A stretch of 64,000 nt of DNA from assembly GCA_030247855.1 (NCBI GenBank), contig JAPDRN010000018.1:248001-312000 (forward strand), given 5' to 3'. Of this stretch, positions 43,029 through 51,735 are shown one piece after another (position 1 is the stretch's first letter; every line of letters begins with the position of its first letter). This DNA is from Knufia peltigerae (Eukaryota > Ascomycota > Eurotiomycetes > Chaetothyriales > Trichomeriaceae). The notes under the pieces were generated by a model. That model did not search any database, was not told where the DNA came from, and saw only the letters and a list, made by a program, of their open reading frames with translations. The position numbers were made by a program, and so were the translations under genes.

Positions 43029-44417
43029 ATGGCTAATCAACAAGCCAAATGCTGGCTTGATGTGCTAGAGGAACGTGGTATGTACAGCAAGCAGGCATTA
43101 CACCTTGTATTCATTGGAACTGAGGTTTGAAAAGTGAACATGGACATTGACTGGATGGATCCTGCCTTCATCAAGTCACTCCCACGCAAACCCCATGATC
43201 AGACCAGCAACCAGTTATGGATGGGGATTCAACTCGCTCATACTTCCAACACTGAGTTGTTGAAGACTACAGCGAAGGAATTGAAAGCAGAAGGATGGCT
43301 TGCAACCTATTCTAAAATGGTGAGTCTGACCAAACACTCAGGACGTTGGGCTTTTTCACTGATACAGACAAATCTTTTTGTTTTTCACAGGGAACGCTCA
43401 TGTGCAAAGAAAACATAGACTCGATCTTGGGTCGAGTTCTGGTCCAGACTTCTCCTTCTCAAGCGTATGATATGGCAGCAACCATCGAACATGCAAAGCT
43501 CTATGATCGAGAGTTTCAGCAGCGAGGCATCAGTCGCGAGCGTTTCTGCATCAAGATCCCTGCCACAGGGCCAGGAGTTCTCGCCATGCGACACCTTTCG
43601 CGAGAAGGTGTCCCCGTTCTAGGGACGGCGGTTTTTAGCGTGGAACAAGCCATAGCCTGCAGTCAAGCTGGTTGCATCTATATCAGCCCTTACTACAACG
43701 GCAAGTAAACTCGTCCAAAGCTGGCCGTGCACGTATATGATGCACAGAGCTGACTGAGTAATATAGAAGTCAGGTCGCACCAAGATCCATCGTTGTGGCC
43801 AAACGTCAAAGATCCTGCCACTCAACATCCATTCTCTCACCGCATCTATCAGATCATCGATTCATACAGACAACTGTATCGTCGGACTGGCCAGGATCAA
43901 CCTCTTATAAAACTAGCCGCGTAAGCTCTTTTTCTCATCACGAATGTGAAACTCTCTCTCTCTGAGGCCCCCTGATCTGACTAAAATTTATGTTATCCCG
44001 AACAGCTTTCGAAGCCGCAAGGAAGTCGTTGCAGGAGCCGAGTTGGGTTGTCACTCTTTGACGGTGTCGGCAGCAATGCTCAAGGAACTGGCGGATACTC
44101 CTTACGAGGCAGAGATTGACCCGGGGAAGAACCAACCCAAGCCAACAGAGAAAGGTTTCTACGGGCAACTACAAGATCCATCTCCACGACTTCAACCGCT
44201 GTTGACGAGCGATCCACTCGCACAATCCAAGGATTCTTGGAAACCTGCCTCTCTTGACGTCGACTACCTCGCAAACCAAGCCAGTGAATTGATCAAGGCT
44301 CTCGACAACGATCCTGCGGGTAAGCACCGTCTCGAAGATGCGATTGCCATGTTTGTAAAGGCCGAGATGGAGAGTAAAGCACTTATCGAATCGGCTACAC
44401 AACAAGCGGCTCTCTAA
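43029..44417 (+). CDS. Transaldolase-family protein
   Basis: Five exons (43029-43077, 43135-43319, 43391-43700, 43767-43920 and 44006-44417) give 369 residues. The intron at 43701-43766 starts with GCAAGT, a GC-AG intron; the only GT choice nearby breaks the frame. The barrel has VNMDIDWMDPAFI with the early Asp, RFCIKIPATGPGVLAMRHL with the Schiff-base Lys, VPVLGTAVFSVEQAIACSQAG, and CIYISPYYNEVRSH. A late segment AFRSRKEVVAGAELGCHSLTV follows. It resembles a divergent fungal transaldolase rather than the standard pentose-phosphate enzyme, so the substrate may be another ketose or aldol product. It lies between RidA and the VOC protein on the same strand. Confidence 0.88.
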
Positions 44418-45035
44418 ATCGTTTCCGATACCCGGGTATGCCCTACCGAGGTTGGGTTGCGAATAGTCCTCAATACGAGAAGAACACGTGTCTTACGTCG
44501 TGCTGAATTGTCGCGGCGATTGTGGTTTCTAGAGGGTCATAATATTACTAAGCCGGCATTGTTCTGCCTCGGTCGTTTCGCAGAACGTACGGTAGGGCGA
44601 GGTAGAATACATAGGGTACATGCTAAGAACCATTCCCAACGGGTTTGAGCTCCACTCGTGGAAGAAAGATCGGGAACGCCTGCCTCTTGCGGCAAAAGCA
44701 AGAGGCACAACACATAAGTGACACATGTCGATGCACTACTGGACATATGAACTTGTCGAGTCAGGAGTAATTATGGTTCTAAGCATTACGAGGTTAACCC
44801 CAAACTCGACCATCACGAGGATGGTGGACCCTACTCTTTCGCATTCAAGACCCTGGCGATCTTCGGGACAATGACTAGAAAAACAGTCCGGATGCAATTC
44901 TCCAACCATTTCGACCATTTTGACTACTGGGAATTCAAACTAGTCCTTCGAATCCCGTCCCGAGAAGATCCAAACTTGTATACCAAATTCACACCCAGTT
45001 CAAGATATAACTACACAACAGAGCGAAAAGAAAAA
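44418..45035. other. Intergenic
   Basis: 618 bp between two plus-strand genes. No recognisable feature is seen. Confidence 0.55.
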
Positions 45036-45716
45036 ATGTCCAGCAAATCACTGGCGGTAAGTTTCGTCTATGATCTAGATTGCCGAAAATAGAATTCTCT
45101 GTTGACTCCTTTTTTGTCTCGCCAGGATTCCCCCGCCCGGACGTTCAACCACGTCGCCCTGTCGTGCGTCGACATCGAGGGGTTGGTAGAATGGTGGACT
45201 CAAGTTTTGGGTTTCGAAATCATCAGTCCGATTCGACACTTCACTCGAGAGTCTCACCCCGACCAGTTCAAGTTCACCTTTTGTTCGTACCCTCAAGAGA
45301 TGAGAGAGGTCAAATTCTGCATCCTGACCACCGGCAACGGTGTCGGGATCGAGCTGTTCCAGTTCGTCGACCCGGCACCCAGACCGAGAGACGAGAGCTT
45401 CGAGTACTCCCGTGTGGGATTCTTCCACATCTGCGTCACCGACCCTGAACCGGAGAAGCTCCTACAAAAGGCCATCTCTCGTGGAGGCAAACAAATAGGA
45501 GAATGGATGAACTACGCGAGGTACGGCCACATAGGACACAGGGGCGTCTACATGCAGGACCCCTGGGGAAACGTCATCGAGTGCATGTCTTTGAGTATCG
45601 AGAGAGTTTGTTCTGCTGCAAACGCTCTGGGTTGGTACATCCAAGGACAACAACAAGAACAGAAAGAACGAGCAGCAGCAGCAGCAGGAGGAGGAGGTTC
45701 ATCATCATCATTGTGA
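45036..45716 (+). CDS. VOC-superfamily (glyoxalase/dioxygenase-fold) protein
   Basis: Two exons (45036-45056, only 21 nt, and 45126-45716) give 203 residues. Two beta-alpha-beta-beta-beta modules carry the four usual metal ligands: His in FNHVALSC, Glu in GIELFQF, His in FFHICVTD and Glu in GNVIECM. The fold is shared by glyoxalase I, extradiol dioxygenases and fosfomycin-resistance-type enzymes. The last 25 residues are runs of Gln, Ala, Gly and Ser coded by triplet repeats. In this position the protein could process a ketoaldehyde or peroxide formed by the oxidases nearby; this is inference. Without the tiny first exon the start would be misplaced. Confidence 0.85.
45672..45713 (+). repeat. 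Triplet runs coding the VOC protein tail
   Basis: AGC/GCA triplets, then AGG triplets, then TCA triplets lie inside the coding frame and give Ala, Gly and Ser runs. They are likely to vary in length between strains. Confidence 0.6.
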
Positions 45717-45904
45717 AGCAGGACCAGACCATGAAGATTCGAAGCAAATGTTCTGTTGAGATCAAATCTACGTACAGATTTCTGAATGGCACATGAATTA
45801 AGCAAGGTTTCATATAATATCCCTCACAAGGTGTTACAATACTGTTTCCACGGTGTTCAAAACTATGAACAGGCAGGACACGTAGCAGAGCTGAAAGTCG
45901 GGGT

Positions 45905-45943
<39 letters not shown>

Positions 45944-46704
45944 CCTTTGACTCAGCCTAGCCTACGTCCAAAACTCATGGACCGTTCAATGATCACGTCG
46001 TTTCCTATTGCAAGGCGACTATGTGTCATTCCGGCGCAATTCACTGTACAGTGGGCAATCATCTCCCCCGTGCCAACGGCGTGTCGCTCACTACTACTCC
46101 ACTAGTTCCCAGTATCCGAATTTCCCGTAAACCTGCGGAGAAGGGGCAGAGAAAGCTTATTTACAGTCAAGACCCGCTGGAGAATAATGTTGGTCTCGTC
46201 GCGGGTTTCCTAAAATGGCTTCTTGCCACAACATCCTGCTTTGTCCTCGATAATTTCCCCGGTTTCTGCGAGACACCATCTTCTTTTGTTCCTTGCCGAT
46301 TAAATCCATAGCCCACCAGGAACTCTTCACGGTAAGTCAGACTTACTAGTTAGTATGTCAGATGGGTGGCGGGCCCATTTCCCATGGGGCCGGGCAAGGT
46401 AATACGGATACTACACAGACACATACAGTACTGGAGTACTTGTGTCCTTGGGGATCATGTGTCGTGTCTTTCTCCGAGGGCCCAAAGGGATTTTGTTTTG
46501 CTTTTCTCCGGAAAGGAGTGGTTTACAGTCGAATTGAATTCTTGGCCCAACGTCTTCTGAAGTCCTTTATGCGCAGGTAGATTGAACCCTTGCCATTCAA
46601 CACAGAAAGACGGGACCTGTCCAAGTTGATTGATACCTTGAAAGAGACCCTCTTACTTTTGAACCCTGTATTTCACAACAAGAAGAAGATTCCAGGACGT
46701 ACCA
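45717..46704. other. Intergenic with CT microsatellite
   Basis: 988 bp between the VOC protein and the second amine oxidase. Apart from the CT run, no feature is recognised; short frames look random. Confidence 0.5.
45909..45940 (+). repeat. (CT)16 microsatellite
   Basis: Sixteen uninterrupted CT units are followed by a C run. It lies about 765 bp before the second amine oxidase ATG. Such pyrimidine tracts are common near fungal promoters but no role is shown. Confidence 0.85.
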
Positions 46705-48244
46705 ATGGCGCCCGAAGTTGTGGACGTGGTCGTGGTCGGGGCTGGGATCAGTGGCCTCCGGGCTGCAGGTCTTTTGCAACGAGCTGGCTTCTCGACCGTC
46801 GTCCTCGAGGCGCGCTCCAGGGTGGGAGGAAAGATCTTGACGAGCGATCGAGAACCGGGCATGACAATCCGACAAGAGTACGGCGCCGCTTGGATCAACG
46901 ACACCACACAGGACCGCATCTGGGCCCTGGCGAAGGAGTTTGGTTTGACGCCAGTGATTGCCAACTCGGAGGGAAAAGTCGTGGCACAAGACTTTGGTGG
47001 TAATTGTGTCGAGTTTATGTATGGCAATACCCCGGAGGTGAGTGTCAACTTTTTCCTTTTCAACAAATAACACTTTTTGACTTCTTCCCATCCCCCCCGA
47101 ACGTTGAACTGCAAAAATCTTACAATCGTCTTGATCACGACAGTACTCCTCGAGTGTCGATTCGGAAGCATGTGTGGCGTTGAGAGATTTAGTGGAAAAG
47201 ATCACGACCCAAAATGATGGGCCACTTCAGTCCGCAGCGTCCCGTAAGGAACTGGACGGGATCAGCTTCGAGGCCTGGCTGGCAAAGGCCACGAACCACA
47301 ACGACAGAGCCTGCGCCACGGGCAAGGTCTGGACGCACGCAATCATCGGCTGCGACCCGGGCGAGGTCTCTGCCTTGTTCTTTTTGGACTACCTGCACGC
47401 AGGCTTGGGGATGATGTCGATACGAAGCGATAAAAAGGATGGTGGACAGTACATGCGGATCGCAGAAGGCATATCAGCTTTCCCAGAGCGTTTGGCGCAA
47501 CAACTCAAGCCAGGCTCTCTGAGGCTCGAAAGTCCCGTGGAATCCATCAGGGAGATTCCGGGATCTGGCCTGACGTGCGTGACGATCAAGGGAAGTAGAG
47601 GAGTCTCGTGCCTTGCGAAGAGAGTCATCGTCTCCGTCGCCAGTCCCGTTTACCGTACCATCGATTTCTCACCGCGCCTCTCGCCGGCCAAGAAAACCTA
47701 CGTGAATTCGACGAGGTACTCTGGCTACGTCAAGTGCCTGGCCGTCTTCAAGGAACCCTTCTGGGAGGCCAACGGGTACTGTGGCCTGGCGCAGTCCTTC
47801 ACGGGTCCCGCGTCGGTGTTTAGAGACACGGCCGTCGAGCGAGGCGACAACAAAAAGGACTACGCGCTCACCTGCTTCATCTGCGGCAACTACGCGCGGT
47901 CCTGGTCGGCGATGTCGACCGAACAGCAACACAAGAAGATCCTGGAACAGATCAGTCTGCTGTTCAACCACGGCCGGGACGTGACGCCGCTGTTCGTCAC
48001 CGCCCTGCAGTCCACGTGGGGCGACGAGCAGTACAACGGATGGGGGTGTCCAATCCCGACCCTTGGCCCGGGAGTCTTCAACGAGTGTTTCGACGCCTTT
48101 GCCGCACCGGAAGGCAACCTGCACTTCATCGGCAACGAGACCGCCACTCGCTGGAGAGGCTACCTGGATGGCGCCCTGCGCACGGCCGAAAGAGGTGTCG
48201 CAGAAGTGACATTGGCACTGAGCAAGGGGAAGGCCGCGCTGTGA
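46705..48244 (+). CDS. Flavin amine oxidase, aminopolyol-amine-oxidase-like
   Basis: Two exons (46705-47037 and 47144-48244; 106-nt intron) give 477 residues. The FAD motif VVVVGAGISGLRAAGLL and VVLEARSRVGGKIL are followed by EYGAAWINDTTQDRIW. The middle has FFLDYLHAGLGMMSIRSDKK and GGQYMRIAEGI; the C-terminal FAD segment is NLHFIGNETATRWRGYLDGA. The wording of the AAWIND and SDKKDGGQYMR segments is, as I recall the family, close to the aminopolyol amine oxidase of Exophiala spinifera that deaminates de-esterified fumonisin. Cys413 in NGWGCPIPTLGPG stands where monoamine oxidases hold FAD covalently, judged by eye. It ends in KAAL with no peroxisome signal. The product would be an imine or ketone plus H2O2 and ammonia. 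Confidence 0.92.
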
Positions 48245-49110
48245 TTGTGATTGTGGCTTTTGGATGCTAACCAGAAAAAGAAAAAGAAAACAAAGATAGA
48301 CACCCCAGTATAGAAAGGAGAATCAGTCGACATACATTCATACTTTGTCTTCTCACTTTTGTAAACATGTTCGATATCAGACCATGATTTTGAAAAAAAC
48401 TTCTTTACAAAACAAAAAAATAGATATATAAATCCCACTTTAGAGGAAATTCGTTACAAGACCTCACTTTAGAAGGAATTGCTTTGGTTTTTTAAGGAGA
48501 GAAAATGAGGTGACATGTTATGTTTTTCCTGGGCTAAGGGGGGCTGAAGAAGGGAGGAGGTTATACTCGTTATGTTCCATCTCTTTTTGTTTTGTTGGCC
48601 GTCCATCACATAGCCATGTGATTTTATCTTGAGCCATTATCGATCGAAGGAGAAGGAGGAGGAGGAATCGAACCGAGAGATAAAGGAGGAGGAATTGTTG
48701 TTCACAGTGGGATTCGAACCCGAGGCCATAATTTCCTTGCTCGCCTCAGTGAATGGCCGTCCACCACATAAGCCATGTGGTTTTAACCTGAGCCATCACT
48801 GAGGGATCTTGGTGTGATTTGTTGAATGAAATTTCACGACTTCAATTGATAGTGGACCAGGATTTCAGGGAAGTGACGAACAAATATACTGGGCAGGTTG
48901 CAAGCAGACAGTAAGTCAAGGTAATCTAAAATAAACTACAGAACTGTAGAGAAAACTCGGAGCCATTGCTTGCTTCCCGCCAGACTTTCATCGACGCGCT
49001 CGCCGTTCTCATAGCACAGCATGTCCTCTCAGGAGAGCTTCGATAAAACTTTCCAAAACACGCCCTCGCACCCTTCATCCGGACCAGAACCTTCATTTTG
49101 TCTCCAAGAA
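48245..49110. other. Intergenic with duplicated hairpin element
   Basis: 866 bp between the convergent ends of the amine oxidase and the permease. The right part contains the tRNA-like duplicated element described separately. The left part is A-rich with no recognised feature. Confidence 0.55.
48596..48804 (-). repeat. Duplicated tRNA-like hairpin element
   Basis: Two related blocks, 48596-48639 and 48754-48798, share about 39 of 45 bases. Each forms a hairpin of six paired bases within a longer stem of TGGC/GCCA. In the second copy the stem extends as CCTCAGTGA/TCACTGAGG (48744-48752 and 48796-48804). The inner stem is CCACAT/ATGTGG in one and TCACAT/ATGTGA in the other, a compensatory change. 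Minus-strand sequences GGTTCGAATCC (48710-48720) and GGTTCGATTCC (48664-48674) match the tRNA B-box, and TGGCTTATGTGG resembles an A-box. I could not fold a proper cloverleaf, so this may be a tRNA-derived SINE or tRNA remnant rather than a working tRNA. Confidence 0.5.
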
Positions 49111-50737
49111 CTAGACTTCGGTTCGACGGCCATGAATAGCTTCGACGTAAAGAGGTTTTGGAGCGTGATAGTGGTGCTTCGCATAAAGGAACCAGTTTCC
49201 GAGGAACAGGATCATCCCAACGACGGCAGCGGCAGACGCCCAATTCATATTGGTGGGCGTGACAGGTCGGTAGGTGGGGAAACATAGGAACACGGTCGAC
49301 AGGAGTTGCCAGCAGATAGCCATGATGTTGATCGGCATCGAAAATCTGCCCAGGTTGAATGCGCGATCCTTGGGCATCTGTCGACCCCAGGTGGCCACGT
49401 TCAACCAGATGGGTAAGCCGTAGGAGAAGAAGAAACAAACAGCTCCCGCGCCAAACACACCGTTCAAGATGGTCGATGGTCCGAACAACAACAGGGAAAC
49501 CAGGACAGAGACGACAGCAGTGAAGTAGACTGCGTTCGTGGGGATTTGGTTGACGGGTTCGACATAGCCGAACCACTTTGGGAAAGGCAAGCCACCGTGT
49601 TTGGCAAAGGACCAGACAAGTCGACTGCCCGTGGTGATGGTCGCCGGGCACGAACCCAGATAAACGATACAGTAAATCACCAGAGCGATGGTCAGGAGCG
49701 CTTCCGACCGGAAGCCGTCGTGGAAGACCTGGAAAATGGGCTGCCCTCCGATTGGCGTCAAAAGCGCCTCCGGGTTGAAGGTGCAAAAGGTGTAGACCAA
49801 GATCATCGGAATGGCCGTGCAGGCACAGAGCAGGGAGCCTCCGACCATGACGAGCGGAACCTGTCGAGCCGGGTTGTCCATCTCTTCTGCCATGTGTGCC
49901 GCAGTATCAAAGCACGCCACGGATATACATCCTGGTAAGAAACACAGGAGAAACACCAAGCCTTTTGATGACCATCCCGTCGCGTTGAGGACGTCGACAA
50001 AGACGGTATGTGCCGAAGCTTTTGGGTGGGTGCGGACCAGCAGAGCGACCAGGACGTAGACGGTGGCCAGGTTGATGAAGACGACCATGAACCTGGTGAC
50101 GTACGGGTACCAGTTGAACAGCCAGATGTTGAGGATGACACCGACCGATGCACATCCGGCACTCAAGAGAAAGATCTGGTAGGTCTGTGGTTCGTAACCG
50201 GGGTTGCGGATTGCCATCACAGCGGCCCAAATTTCAGCCGTGAAGACGAACGTTCCTGCGTTTGCAAAGATCCACGCGAGTGTCGTGCATGATCCATTCC
50301 AGTAGCTGAGAAACTTGGACCATTTGGCGGGCGCCATTGCCGCAGTCCAGAAGACCTGGCCTATTGAGCATGTCAGCACACTGACCTCTACAATTCAGCG
50401 CAGCTGAAATGGTTCAAAACATACCCGAAGCGTGAGGGAAAACAGAAGCAATCTCAGCCATGCATGTGCATACAAGCATCTGGCCGAGGACAGCCACCAA
50501 GAAGGCATAGAAGAAGTACGGGGAGCCACCGGCACCAAGGACCAAGGTGATGTAGACGCCTACGGCCAAGGGGGTTGCAGAAATACTGAACTGAATACCG
50601 ATAGCTGCCCAGATGTTGAAGCGCGATTTCAACTCTCTGGCTTCCAACTGAGTGACTGTGTCAGCTCCGTGGATGGACTCGGCGTTGACGACCTCCGCCG
50701 AATTGACCTTGTAAGGTCCTTGGTCAGTGACGGCCAT
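49111..50737 (-). CDS. APC-family amino acid/amine permease
   Basis: Two exons (50425-50737 and 49111-50360; 64-nt intron) give 520 residues. The start at 50737 (MAVTDQGPYKV) is preferred to an in-frame ATG at 50785. Twelve spans are seen, with the family segments SRFNIWAAIGIQFSISATPL, CTCMAEIASVFPHASGQVFW, GCISVACFDTAAHMAEEMDN before PARQVPLVM, and TTGSRLVWSFAKHGGLPFPKW. This is the amino acid-choline/GABA permease group of fungi, which imports amino acids, GABA, choline or polyamine-like amines by proton symport at the plasma membrane. A TATA box lies 141-148 bp upstream. Convergent with the second amine oxidase, it could supply that enzyme's substrate; inference only. Confidence 0.92.
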
Positions 50738-50877
50738 TGTCGCTGCTGGGAGGAGAAGGGTGATCGAGTATCGTCTGCAGGGCAAGGTTTGCGATCAGAA
50801 GGCGAGTAACGACTTCTTTGAAGGGAAGATGACAGTGAGGGATTGTGAATGAAGCGAACCAATCCCTACGAAAGCCT

Positions 50878-50885
50878 CTTTTATA
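50878..50885 (-). promoter_or_regulatory. TATA box of the permease gene
   Basis: On the minus strand TATAAAAG, a full consensus match, lies 141-148 bp before the chosen ATG at 50737. It also fits the alternative ATG at 50785 at about 93-100 bp. Confidence 0.55.
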
Positions 50886-51290
50886 CAGCGATGATGCGGA
50901 CGAAAGCTCTATCTCTCCTCATCCCGCTGGGGAAAGGGGGTACGAGGGGTGGCCAATTGGAGGAAATGGTCCTCGTGGCTCTTGCAGACAGCTGTTCCCG
51001 CGCCGTCTCGCCCAACTTGTTGTGCAATGATAAGCGCGGAGCCGATGTGCCATGGGCTATCTAATGCGTTATCAGGCTAGCAGAGGTCTGATAGCAGCGT
51101 TGCCTGCTTCGCAACGGAGACACAGAGGGATGATGGGGATTCGACAATCGTTGATAGTGTAAATTGGGTCTTGGGATCCTCGCAAATGGGCTTGTCGTGG
51201 ACTACGATTTGAGCGCGAAAGGACCCTGCCCGATTAGGAATGCCACAGCGATCGCGGGGGCAGAAGCTGGAGCCTCGTTTAGCCAAGGTT

Positions 51291-51314
51291 CTCTGTACAT
51301 ACCATTGTACAGAG
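51291..51314. repeat. Perfect 9-bp inverted repeat
   Basis: CTCTGTACA and TGTACAGAG are separated by six bases (51300-51305). It lies about 550 bp upstream of the permease start and could be a dimeric regulator site or a chance palindrome. Confidence 0.6.
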
Positions 51315-51735
51315 TAGGCAATCGGACGGACCTTTTTACCCGGAGCTAAGGCAACACGCGACCATTTGGCGACCCTCTGATGCACGGCTACCTCATATCG
51401 CTGGTTATATCCTATGTACTATACAAACCAACAGGTTCCCGGGGGCTTGGGTCTCGTCCATCACATACATACAGTACACCTCTGGGCGATAACCAGTCCG
51501 TGCGACCATCTCCGCCCGGAACTGGCTCCATACACTTATCGGAGTCCCCGCACTATCGATCCGGCTTTACTGGGAGATTGCGAGTCCAGGCTCATACGCA
51601 AATATTAAGGACGTGAACCATCAGGTCCCGTCCTCGCCACATCCCAAGTGAGAAATCGAAAGCTTGGAGCTACACTATGAAACGTAGCCAAGAACGTCCC
51701 GATTCTATAAGCTAATCATAATACCATCGAGATAA

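Larger units (their letters stand above)
50738..51735. other. Intergenic with inverted repeat
   Basis: 998 bp between the permease start and the stop of the minus-strand Zn2Cys6 regulator. It holds the permease TATA box and a 9-bp perfect inverted repeat. No gene is recognised. Confidence 0.5.

Noticed and set aside
48664..48804. Functional tRNA gene on the minus strand
   Set aside because: B-box and A-box-like sequences are present, but the acceptor stem pairs in only four of seven positions and the T stem is weak, so no good cloverleaf forms.
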